A DNA stretch of 61,237 nucleotides from Bryobacteraceae bacterium (GTDB lineage: Bacteria > Acidobacteriota > Terriglobia > Bryobacterales > Bryobacteraceae), in NCBI GenBank assembly GCA_030041495.1, contig JASHNT010000085.1, forward strand, positions 1 to 61,237, in the 5' to 3' direction. A program made the translations under genes and the position numbers. Under the pieces are notes generated by a model. The model worked only from the letters and a program-made list of their open reading frames with translations, was not told the origin of the DNA and made no database searches. This document shows positions 27,208 through 34,952 of the stretch, one piece after another. Numbering within the stretch: position 1 is the stretch's first letter; each line of letters opens with the position of its first letter.

Positions 27208-29082
27208 TCAAAACATGTTCAGGCTGTCGAGCCTGGCGATGATTTTGTTCGCCGCGTGCCGCCAGGTCCAATTTTCCCGAACATATTTCGAAGCGGCTGC
27301 GCCTCTTATCCTAGCCTCGGCTTGGTGGCCGAATACGTAACGCATTAACCGGCGCAGGTGCGAATACGACGGTTCGGCCCACCGGAACCCGGCGTAGTAG
27401 GGGCACTTCGCCCGGGCGGGAACCAGTTCCTCGATCGGCAAGGGATATGCGGTCGTTTCCGTCATGAAATCGCAATGGGCGCTCCAGTTGGTGGCGATCA
27501 CCGGAAGGCCGCACGCCATGGCCTCAATCACCGGCATGCCCCAGCCTTCACCGCGAGTCGTGAGCACAAAACAATCAGCCGATCGATACACCACGCCCAG
27601 TTGATGCGTGGGAATCACCTGATTCAGTGAAAGATGAATCCGTCCGCCGTTGGGGTCCAGTCCCAGATTCGCCACTTGGCGCTCCACGTCGACTCCCGCA
27701 TCGACGTTGGTGGTTTTGGCCAAAAGAATCACCGGTTCATCCGAGCGAAATTCCTCGTTGAACGCCCGAAGGAGCAATTCCGGGGCCTTCCGTTCACCCC
27801 ATTCAAAAATGGAAAGAAACGTATAAACGCCGGAAAAAGGATGGGACGCAATTTTCGGGTTGAAATAATCCGGATCGACGCCAAGCGGCATGACGTATAT
27901 CGGCTTTGTCACCCCACTAGCGCGGAAGGTTTCCGCATTGAACGTCGATGGAACCCAGACCTCGTCCATCGCGTTGGCTTGCCGTGCCCAATCCGCGGGA
28001 ATCCGGTCGGCCTCTAGCATCGTGAACCCGATTTTATAGCGTCCAAAATTAGCGTGAAACATATCGCCCTGGCCGTAGACGACTTGTGGCAGTTCATGAC
28101 TGAGCTTACGGCGGCGAATTTCATCGACGAGGGGAGCTTCCGCGCCGCTCGGTTCCGGAACAGGCAAGACCGTTCCAGGCCCATAGAGGTACTTATAGAA
28201 AACCCGCACCCCCTGTTTATCCAGAGCGGTTGCCAGCGCCGCCGAACTGATCGCGTATCCTGTCGGGAAATTTAGAGCCGAGTGCCATCCGAGGCAGCGA
28301 GTATAGCGGGTTTGTTTAAACGTCCTCTCCCATTTCTTCCGGAATAGCTGCTGACTCTTCTGAAACAGCCTGCGATGCGACGTGTTGTTTACTTTCGTGG
28401 AGACGTTCTCGTGGTGGAGAACGGTGACGCTTCCGCAGCATTGCGTTCTGAAGCCAAAGGCCGCGGCGCGGGCGCAGTAGTCCGTGTCCTCGAAGTAGCA
28501 GAAATATTCTTCATCCAGGAGGCCGGCTTGATCCAGAACAGCGCGCTTCAAATAAACGCAGGCGAACACGACGCTCTCCACGTCGCGGTCATCATTAAAC
28601 TGGTTGACATCCCGCTCTCCGCCCCCGATTTGTTGCCCCCAGAAAGTATCGAGCGGCATATAGGCGCCTGCATGCTGCAGCATGCCGTTGGGCCGGACCA
28701 GGCGGCAACCCACGATGCCAGTGTCGCTGCTCGCATGAGCCGTAATCTGCATCTGGGTGAGCCAGTCCGGCTGGCCGATCTCGGTATCGTTGTTGAGCAA
28801 CACGATATCGTGTCCAGCCGGCGCGCTGCGAATGCCAATATTGCTGCCTCTAGCAAAACCCAGGTTCTCCGGATTGCGTACTACGGATATCCAGTTCTGG
28901 CCCTCCAGGTACTCGATCGTTCCATCCGTGCTGGCGTTATCCACCACCACGACGCTAAACGCCGGGTGATCCGTTTTGGAGCGGAGGCTTTCCAGACAGC
29001 GGCGGGTGTACTCGAGTCCGTTCCAGGTCAGGATAACGACGGTTACCGGACGCCGCGGATCCGTCAACACCGATCCGGTCAA
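27208..29082 (-). CDS. Two-domain glycosyltransferase (GT2 + GT4)
   Basis: 624 residues with two catalytic modules, likely for surface polysaccharide assembly in the cytoplasm. Residues ~12-260 are GT2: VTVVILTWNGLEYTRRCLESL, VVVVDNASTDGT, the NNDTE metal-binding motif, and YFCYFEDTDYCARAAAFG near its end, as in rhamnosyltransferases. Residues ~300-620 are GT4: a DEVWVPS segment, a central IFEWGERKAPELLLRAFNEE donor-domain strand, and the E-x7-E motif in GEGWGMPVIEAMACGLPVIATNWSAH. It overlaps the upstream small gene by four bases, and gmd lies just beyond, so GDP-rhamnose or a related 6-deoxyhexose is a reasonable donor guess. The 3' end abuts the tRNA-His gene. Confidence 0.9.
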   Translation of the reverse strand: MTGSVLTDPRRPVTVVILTWNGLEYTRRCLESLRSKTDHPAFSVVVVDNASTDGTIEYLEGQNWISVVRNPENLGFARGSNIGIRSAPAGHDIVLLNNDTEIGQPDWLTQMQITAHASSDTGIVGCRLVRPNGMLQHAGAYMPLDTFWGQQIGGGERDVNQFNDDRDVESVVFACVYLKRAVLDQAGLLDEEYFCYFEDTDYCARAAAFGFRTQCCGSVTVLHHENVSTKVNNTSHRRLFQKSQQLFRKKWERTFKQTRYTRCLGWHSALNFPTGYAISSAALATALDKQGVRVFYKYLYGPGTVLPVPEPSGAEAPLVDEIRRRKLSHELPQVVYGQGDMFHANFGRYKIGFTMLEADRIPADWARQANAMDEVWVPSTFNAETFRASGVTKPIYVMPLGVDPDYFNPKIASHPFSGVYTFLSIFEWGERKAPELLLRAFNEEFRSDEPVILLAKTTNVDAGVDVERQVANLGLDPNGGRIHLSLNQVIPTHQLGVVYRSADCFVLTTRGEGWGMPVIEAMACGLPVIATNWSAHCDFMTETTAYPLPIEELVPARAKCPYYAGFRWAEPSYSHLRRLMRYVFGHQAEARIRGAAASKYVRENWTWRHAANKIIARLDSLNMF

Positions 29083-29582
29083 CGATGGTCCTCCGGCCGC
29101 TCGGCGCGTAAGCGCCGAACCTCCTCCCGAAGAGCCTCGATCTCAATCTGGTTGGCGCGCAGCATGTATAACAATACCTCGATCGCCTCTGTAGAGCCCT
29201 GCAGATGCGTTCCAACCGACCGCGCGAAGTTTCTGAGCGAGCCGGTATACCACCACATCAATCGCTGCAGAAAGCCGATCGCGATGCGGCCCACAGTGCC
29301 GCGAAGAGTGGGCGCAACCGCGGGCATCTCCCCGATTTCAGCCACGCTGGCCGCGAAACCGCCATCCAACGACCGATACAAAGCGAGAAGCCGTTCGGCT
29401 AACTCGCCGGATCCGTTCGTCTGATCCTGCTGTACGCTGCCGCTGCCCCATACGCGAGGCGGTCCTGAATACACCTTCACGGCGCGATTGAGCGTAGGGA
29501 ACAACGCGTCGCGCCGCAATTGCTGCCGCACTTGCCCGATAATATCCTCCGCGCGAAAAGAGCTAAGCCGGCCGGCAGACAT
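29079..29582 (-). CDS. Hypothetical coiled-coil protein of the glycan cluster
   Basis: Not recognised. 167 residues if started at ATG 29582; a TTG at 29603 that overlaps the gmd stop would add seven residues and is equally possible. The frame stays open to 29711, but that part overlaps gmd and is probably not translated. The middle has a Trp-rich, mildly hydrophobic stretch (IAIGFLQRLMWWYTGSLRNFA), and the C-terminus is a charged helix (IEIEALREEVRRLRAERPED) likely to form a coiled coil. It is sandwiched between gmd and a two-domain glycosyltransferase with a four-base overlap to the latter. A membrane-associated organiser or partner of the glycosyltransferase is conceivable. Confidence 0.6.
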   Translation of the reverse strand: MSAGRLSSFRAEDIIGQVRQQLRRDALFPTLNRAVKVYSGPPRVWGSGSVQQDQTNGSGELAERLLALYRSLDGGFAASVAEIGEMPAVAPTLRGTVGRIAIGFLQRLMWWYTGSLRNFARSVGTHLQGSTEAIEVLLYMLRANQIEIEALREEVRRLRAERPEDHR

Positions 29583-29599
29583 ATCAAGTTCCGCTTCCG

Positions 29600-30610
29600 T
29601 CAAGAGCGCATGGCGGCAAGTGAGGTTTGCATGCGTAGGCCCTGTTGGCTCCGCAGATCCTCCTGCACCATCTCCCGGATCAATTCGCGGAAGGTAGTTC
29701 TCGGTTCCCATCCCAGCGCCTTCCTCGCTTTAGAAGCATCGCCGAGAAGTAAATCCACTTCCGTGGGACGATAGAACCGCTGGTCCACCACGACATACTC
29801 GCGGTAGTCTAGGTTGGCTTCGGCAAAGGCCGCCTCGCAGAACTCGCGCACCGAATGCGTTTCACCGGTGGCAATAACATAGTCGTCCGGATCGGGCGAC
29901 TGCAGCATCAGCCACATTGCTTCCACATATTCGCGGGCATGTCCCCAATCACGCTTGGCGTCGAGGTTTCCGAGCCTCAATTCCTTCGCCTGGCCATTCA
30001 CGATGCGCGCGACTCCGGAGGTAATCTTGCGAGTGACGAATTCAAAACCACGCCGCGGCGACTCATGATTGAACAGGATACCGTTGGCTCCGAACATCGC
30101 ATACGCTTCGCGATAGTTGCGCGTCAATTCGAATCCGCAAACCTTGCTGATGCCATAGGCTGAACTGGGGCGAAAGCGGGTTTGCTCGGCTTGAGGAACT
30201 TCCTGAGCCTTGCCGAACATCTCGCTCGAACCCGCAAAGTAGAATCGGCACTTCGGCGCCACTTGTTTTAGCGCCGAAAGAAGGAAATGAGTACCCTTGA
30301 TGTTGACATCGAACGTGGAAAACTCATCGTCGAAGGAATGGCTGACGAAGCTCTGCGCGGCGAGATGATAACATTCGTCCGGAGCGATCTCCGCCACCGC
30401 CGTGAAAAGGCTTGCAAAACTCTCTAAAGAAGCGGCCCGCAAGTGGATACGGTGGATGACCGCTTCAAGCCGGGCCAAGCGGTGCGCGGCATCCTCCAGC
30501 GCCACACGGCGAACGATTCCAAAGACTTCGTAGCCCTTGGAAAGGAGCAGTTCGGCCAAGTACGAACCGTCTTGCCCGGTAATACCCGTTATCAGAGCCC
30601 GCCGCGGCAT
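29600..30610 (-). CDS. gmd: GDP-mannose 4,6-dehydratase
   Basis: 336-residue extended SDR making GDP-4-keto-6-deoxymannose, the precursor of GDP-fucose, GDP-rhamnose and related sugars. RRALITGITGQDGSYLAELLLSKGYEVFGIVRR is the characteristic Gmd N-terminus. AGSSEMFGKAQEVPQ and SSAYGISKVCGFELTRNYREAYAMFGANGILFNHESPRRG carry the Ser/Thr-Tyr-Lys site and the NHESPRRG substrate loop. VDQRFYRPTEVDLLLGDASKARKALGWEP is the conserved C-terminal stretch. Final reduction enzymes (Rmd, GMER) are not in the window. The 152 bases upstream (30611-30762) are locally AT-rich and hold no gene, so its promoter probably lies there. Confidence 0.95.
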   Translation of the reverse strand: MPRRALITGITGQDGSYLAELLLSKGYEVFGIVRRVALEDAAHRLARLEAVIHRIHLRAASLESFASLFTAVAEIAPDECYHLAAQSFVSHSFDDEFSTFDVNIKGTHFLLSALKQVAPKCRFYFAGSSEMFGKAQEVPQAEQTRFRPSSAYGISKVCGFELTRNYREAYAMFGANGILFNHESPRRGFEFVTRKITSGVARIVNGQAKELRLGNLDAKRDWGHAREYVEAMWLMLQSPDPDDYVIATGETHSVREFCEAAFAEANLDYREYVVVDQRFYRPTEVDLLLGDASKARKALGWEPRTTFRELIREMVQEDLRSQQGLRMQTSLAAMRS

Positions 30611-30762
30611 GAGAGACCCAAAACCACACGTTTACCCCCCAACCGTTCATGACGGTAGGGAAGTTGACTCTTCAAAGAATAGCATGCTCAATAAATTCCA
30701 AAGATGAATTTGAGACCGTTCCGCAGGTGGCCGCGCGCGACGCCTGTGAGCGGCGGCAGCTA

Positions 30763-31677
30763 CTATCGGTCATGGGCCACAGCCAACACCACGACTAGGC
30801 CCAGGACGGCGTACAAAATCCGATAACGCATTTGAAGCCGGCGAATAGTCTCGAAGGTAAGACCCGCATCCCGGGTTTGTAACGTCCACCGGAGGTGAAG
30901 CGGGTACAAGACCGCGACGGAAAGAAGAGCGCGGGGTACAAGGCCGATGGCGGCCAGCGCGATCAGCAGCAAATCGGCGGCGGTGAACAGGAGGAAGCCT
31001 GCCGCGAAGCTCTTCGCAGGTCCGAATTTCACCGCGTTGGTCTGAATCCCGTTGAGCAGGTCGCTGCCGCTGTCGCGCGCCTCATGCGTCAGATGCCCGG
31101 CCATGAACGTCAAGGCGAAAAAGCTACCGATCGCGAAGCTGCGCCGGTCCATCACGTGGAACAGAGAGTAACCAAGCACGAATTGCAAGAGCCCGCCCAG
31201 AAAGTGCAGTACGGAACTAGCCAGGGGCACGCCCTTCATGGCAAACCAGGGGGCCGAATAAAGCGCACTCAGAACCGCTAGAGCGAACGCCAGAAGGAGA
31301 GGGGTCCAGCCGAAAGGAACCAGCATCAGGAGGCTAAGCAAAAGGAGCGTTATGCACAGTATCCCAGCGGCCCGGCTGCTGATCCCTCTCGCCCTGAAGA
31401 CGCCTTCCGCGCGGTTGGGGTCGCGAAGGTCGGCGCTGGCTCCGCCCAGGTCGTTTAACACAAACACGTGCGCCACCAGGCAGAAACTCGCTAGCGCGAA
31501 CCCGAGCAGGGTGAGGCTTTTGGCGAAAGTAAGCGTGCCGATTGAAAACAGCGCGCCCAACAGGGGCGTGCCCTGCAGCACCAGCACCTCATTCAGGCGA
31601 ATGCATGACAACAAGCTCACAAACGATCGTCGCGCCTCTGCGGGACGAGCCGGCGCCAATCTCTGGAGCGTCTGCAT
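30763..31677 (-). CDS. UbiA-superfamily membrane prenyltransferase
   Basis: 304 residues with about eight to nine hydrophobic helices. UbiA enzymes bind a polyprenyl diphosphate through two Asp-rich motifs. The first is altered here: NDLGGASADLRDPNRAEG, with Asn75, Asp76, Asp83 and Asp86, where the standard is NDxxDxxxD. The second is HEARDSGSDLLNGIQTNAVKFG with Asp202 and Asp206. The start ATG at 31677 overlaps the stop of the upstream 909-residue gene (TAATG), so the two are translationally coupled. Quinone, chlorophyll and DPPR synthase roles are all possible; coupling to a protein with a DXDD motif suggests an isoprenoid-lipid pathway. Acceptor unknown. Confidence 0.85.
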   Translation of the reverse strand: MQTLQRLAPARPAEARRSFVSLLSCIRLNEVLVLQGTPLLGALFSIGTLTFAKSLTLLGFALASFCLVAHVFVLNDLGGASADLRDPNRAEGVFRARGISSRAAGILCITLLLLSLLMLVPFGWTPLLLAFALAVLSALYSAPWFAMKGVPLASSVLHFLGGLLQFVLGYSLFHVMDRRSFAIGSFFALTFMAGHLTHEARDSGSDLLNGIQTNAVKFGPAKSFAAGFLLFTAADLLLIALAAIGLVPRALLSVAVLYPLHLRWTLQTRDAGLTFETIRRLQMRYRILYAVLGLVVVLAVAHDR

Positions 31678-34406
31678 TACCTTACACCGCCAGCCACCGT
31701 ATCCTGCCCTAGCTCGAAGTACAGCCTCAACCAAAGTGCGTAACCGAAATCCTCGGACCAGTAGAACCTGGGCACAGAAGCGCTTGGGTCATTGTGATAC
31801 AGCAACGGGGGGGAGAGCCGCACCATCGAGAAATCGTCTCCGGCGAGTCTTTGCAACAAACCGCGGACGTCGCTGGGACGAGGCGGGCCTGCGTCGCTGC
31901 GTGCGCGGTCGAGCATCCGTGCGGCGGACACCCAGATCTCTTGGTTCGCCATGGTGGTGCGCAGGTGCGATGGCGGCAGCGGCAGCGAACAGCCGGCCTC
32001 GCGTAAATCGGCTTGACGAAGGACCGGAATCAAAGGAGCGCTCTTGTAGTAGACCCAGATGCGGTCGTCGTTCACCGTCTGCTGAAGCGCGGAGCAGAGC
32101 GCCTTGGCCGCGGGCGGATCCGCTTTGGACAACCACAGGAATATGTGCATTTGGATCCCGGCGTCGGCTGGGTCGGGATCCGAGCCCGGATCGATGCACT
32201 GGTAGCGATCTCGCGGCGCCAGCCAGGTGCGGTAGAGCCCCTTGGGATTTCGAAAAGCCGCGAGCGTCGCGAGCGCATCCTGCCGGAGCGGCAGACGATC
32301 GCTCGGTGCAATTCGCCACACCAGAGCTGTATCGTCCGCATCCGGAGTGATGGCGCAGCCAAGCGTGCCTATCGTGGGTGCATCCGGAAGGCCATGATAG
32401 CGAACCAGGCCGCTACCCTCGATCTGACGGGTCAAGAAATGCCGCGCTCGTTCCATGCTGGCTTGAAGGCCGGCACGATTCGCCACCGGTCCCAGGATAT
32501 CCAGCAGCACGGATGGCAGATAGGTGTTCATCTCCACTTGTGGATGGTCAAAGCGAGGCTGCGCGGTGTAAGAAGTAAGCCAATATCCGGCCTGCTGCTG
32601 CCGGCTGGAAAGAATCTCCTCGGCAAGGTTGGCGCTGAAAGCGAGGTCCGATCCCCCGGGCACTTGGAAGCTTCGTTCGGCCAACAGACGTGTGTCGCCG
32701 CCGGGATACGCCCGCACCAGAACCGCGACGCGGTGTTCTCCCGGGCTCAGGTCGCTGGCCGGGACCGTAAGATGCCAACCACTCGGGCCTTTGGCCCCGA
32801 GCGCTCTCGACACATCCGGGCGTGGTCCGAAGGCGGTTCCCGTGGCCGCCGGATGGCCGTCGCGGAGGGCCACGACCTCGGATGGCGAGTGCCCGTCGGC
32901 TGTCGCCCACCCCTCCAGCTCGACGGCACGCCCCGCAGGTCCGTAGCCGATCGTCATCGTGTCTATGTAGCCTCGTACCTTGGCGCCGAGTTCAAGCGGC
33001 GCGCGAGGGTGTCTCAGCTCGGCAAGAAACGGCGCATTGCCCGGTTCCCATGCCGACCGCATCGGGTTCGCCTCAGTGGCCGACGCATAGACCGCGGCAT
33101 TGCTTGCGCCCGTATACCAGAAAGCGCCAATTGCTTCGATGACAACGCCGGATCCCACGGCGAACACGAAGGCGGCACGGGCCGCTTTGTTGAACCCGGT
33201 CACGGCGGGCGCGAGCATCCAGACCAGCAATGGTACGAGGTCGGTGAGCCATCGCGGGCCCCAGGAGCCGCCTTGCCTCCAGTCCGCCACGGAGTAAAAC
33301 ATTAGTTGCAGCACCACCGCTGAAACGGCCGCGGCGCCGATCCGGCGCGTGGGTTCCTCTCGAAGAAGGAGTGGCGCGCAGAATGGGACAAAAACAAGGA
33401 ACGGCGAAAAGACGAGAAGACCCTTGGTTGGGCTTAGCAAGAGGCCGGCAAGGCCAGCCAGCGGGTTGTGTTGCAGGAAACTGACGTCGCCAACCAGCCC
33501 ATACGCGCCTGCGATATGGCCGGCGATCTTTAGGTTGTAAACAAGAAGAGGAATCGTGGGCAACAAAACGCCCACAATCAGGGCGAATCGGAATCGCCGT
33601 GCCCACCACAGCGCGTACACCCCAAGCGCCGCAGCGATGATCCCATCGGGAGGGCGGTTGGCGGCGATCAAACCCAAAATCGCTCCCGCCGTCACGGCCC
33701 GGCTCCGGCCGCATTCCTCGGTGAGAAACAACAAAGCGCACACCACCAGCAGCTCGCCCGCGCCATGCTGCCACAACGCTTGACTGCCGATCATCCACGT
33801 GGTGGTTCCAAAGGCGTAGGCGATTGTAAGCAGCAGCGCCGGGCGTGAGCCTACCCGCCGCCGGAGCAACAAAAGGAACAGCGCGGCGGAGACCGCGGCG
33901 AGAAGCGATGCCGAGAGCTTTTCCATTACTCGCGCGACCCGGTCCATCTGTTCCGGGTCCCAGCCCGTTGCGCGGAGATAAACCACCGCCGGCAGATACA
34001 GTGGCGCCACAAGCAGAGGGACCACCAGCGGGTAGAGCGAAATGGCATGGCCGGTCGGGAGTTGAACGACCCAGTAGGCCTCCTGAGGGTCAACGCTCTT
34101 CGGTGAGTCTTTATTCTTACGCGGCCGGATCGGAGTCCAGCCTTGCGCGGTGAGGTCCTTAATCGGATCCAGTAGAACCGTGTGCCAGCGCCAGATCGCG
34201 AAGGGGAGATAGCGTGCCGGGTAGGTATCGCCGGCGCTGACGGATCGCAGGTTTGCCGAATAGACCAACAAACACAGTAGCCCAGCGATTACCGCCACAC
34301 GAAGCCCACCGCGCGCCGGGGGAGTCGTAGCCAAATCCCCGCGCCTAGCTGCCGGAAATGTGGAGGGCGATCTATCGCGCATCATTTCACTGCCTGCGCA
34401 GATCAT
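31677..34406 (-). CDS. Membrane GT-C-like protein fused to a terpene-cyclase-like domain
   Basis: 909 residues in three parts. Residues ~35-430 have ten or more hydrophobic helices with motifs seen in bacterial GT-C-type glycosyltransferase relatives (PTGHAISLYPLVVPLLVAPLYL; GLLLSPTKGLLVFSPFLVF; WRQGGSWGPRWLTDLVPLL). Residues ~470-585 look like a beta-sandwich (VELEGWATADGHSPSEVVALRDG). Residues ~590-909 are an alpha-helical domain containing PDADDTALVWRI. Asp689-Ala-Asp-Asp-Thr-Ala matches the DXDDTA catalytic motif of class II terpene cyclases (squalene-hopene and copalyl diphosphate cyclases), although other alpha/alpha-toroid proteins can show similar stretches. It is translationally coupled to a UbiA-family gene. 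Starts at ATG 34406 or 34385/34382; none has a strong Shine-Dalgarno. Function unknown. Confidence 0.75.
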   Translation of the reverse strand: MICAGSEMMRDRSPSTFPAARRGDLATTPPARGGLRVAVIAGLLCLLVYSANLRSVSAGDTYPARYLPFAIWRWHTVLLDPIKDLTAQGWTPIRPRKNKDSPKSVDPQEAYWVVQLPTGHAISLYPLVVPLLVAPLYLPAVVYLRATGWDPEQMDRVARVMEKLSASLLAAVSAALFLLLLRRRVGSRPALLLTIAYAFGTTTWMIGSQALWQHGAGELLVVCALLFLTEECGRSRAVTAGAILGLIAANRPPDGIIAAALGVYALWWARRFRFALIVGVLLPTIPLLVYNLKIAGHIAGAYGLVGDVSFLQHNPLAGLAGLLLSPTKGLLVFSPFLVFVPFCAPLLLREEPTRRIGAAAVSAVVLQLMFYSVADWRQGGSWGPRWLTDLVPLLVWMLAPAVTGFNKAARAAFVFAVGSGVVIEAIGAFWYTGASNAAVYASATEANPMRSAWEPGNAPFLAELRHPRAPLELGAKVRGYIDTMTIGYGPAGRAVELEGWATADGHSPSEVVALRDGHPAATGTAFGPRPDVSRALGAKGPSGWHLTVPASDLSPGEHRVAVLVRAYPGGDTRLLAERSFQVPGGSDLAFSANLAEEILSSRQQQAGYWLTSYTAQPRFDHPQVEMNTYLPSVLLDILGPVANRAGLQASMERARHFLTRQIEGSGLVRYHGLPDAPTIGTLGCAITPDADDTALVWRIAPSDRLPLRQDALATLAAFRNPKGLYRTWLAPRDRYQCIDPGSDPDPADAGIQMHIFLWLSKADPPAAKALCSALQQTVNDDRIWVYYKSAPLIPVLRQADLREAGCSLPLPPSHLRTTMANQEIWVSAARMLDRARSDAGPPRPSDVRGLLQRLAGDDFSMVRLSPPLLYHNDPSASVPRFYWSEDFGYALWLRLYFELGQDTVAGGVR

Positions 34407-34431
34407 GCTTGCGCAAAAATTCTACAAACGG

Positions 34432-34791
34432 TCAATTATAGCGTGGCGAGCCGGGGCGGCTTGAGTGCTGTGATCGGCATCGCATTGTTGCTCGGCAGTG
34501 TATGTATAAAGGCTCCGCCCTTGATACGTCGGCCGCATTTGCGGCGAACATGCCGCACCCCCGGGCCGGCTCGCAGGCCCGGCGAAGGCTCGGAGGGAAT
34601 TCCGCCAGCAAATGCCTGGCGTTCTCGCGGCCTACTTCGCGTTGCACGTCCTGCAGTCTAAGCGCTGGATTGATGTGGTTTTCCGCGTTTTCGTAACAGG
34701 TGAAACCGGCGAGGACGCCCTCGGAGGTTTCCGCGAAGCCCGCCAGCGGCAACAGGGTAATGGGGCGGGCGATTTGCCTGATCTTAGTCAT
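34432..34791 (-). CDS. Hypothetical protein
   Basis: Not recognised. 119 residues from ATG 34791, preceded by GAGG eight bases upstream on the minus strand. The first ~65 codons have the high third-position GC expected of genes here and a plausible composition (TKIRQIARPITLLPLAGFAE; NHINPALRLQDVQREVGREN). The last ~35 residues are Arg/Ser/Pro-rich and less convincing, so the end may be altered or the whole may be a gene remnant. A strong GC hairpin lies within it near 34564-34585. It precedes the 909-residue gene on the same strand with a 25-base gap. Confidence 0.35.
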   Translation of the reverse strand: MTKIRQIARPITLLPLAGFAETSEGVLAGFTCYENAENHINPALRLQDVQREVGRENARHLLAEFPPSLRRACEPARGCGMFAANAADVSRAEPLYIHCRATMRCRSQHSSRPGSPRYN

Positions 34792-34874
34792 GGTGACGTC
34801 CTCAATGCGCGATGCGCGCTGAATCCATTTCCCTTCGACGAGCAAGGTGGGACAAGGGTCGCCCAGTAATCTGG

Positions 34875-34937
34875 TGCGGCGAAACGCCGCAGAAGGTGCT
34901 TACGTCAATAGCTGAGAGGGCGCGGTGTGTCCGCGCC
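34875..34937 (+). promoter_or_regulatory. Putative structured 5' leader (two strong hairpins)
   Basis: Just upstream of the secreted TIGR03437 protein gene are two strong stem-loops: TGCGGCG-AAA-CGCCGCA (34875-34891) and GGCGCGG-TGTGT-CCGCGCC (34919-34937), joined by an unpaired-looking linker of 27 bases. The second ends 15 bases before the ATG at 34953. I could not match it to a known riboswitch consensus; c-di-GMP-I, SAM and cobalamin signatures are absent. It may be a translational control element, an mRNA-stability element or coincidence in GC-rich DNA. Confidence 0.3.
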
Positions 34938-34952
34938 AAGGGACGACTAGCG

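Noticed and set aside
29583-29711. N-terminal extension of the small glycan-cluster protein
   Set aside because: It overlaps gmd by ~110 bases in another frame; starts at 29582 or 29603 avoid this and are better placed for coupling.
32013-33305. 430-residue plus-strand frame opposite the 909-residue membrane protein
   Set aside because: No hydrophobic or domain pattern and no ribosome-binding site, while the opposite strand has clear membrane segments and family motifs.
34860-34952. c-di-GMP-I or cobalamin riboswitch
   Set aside because: The conserved GGGACGCAAAGCC-type core and cobalamin box are absent; only generic hairpins remain.
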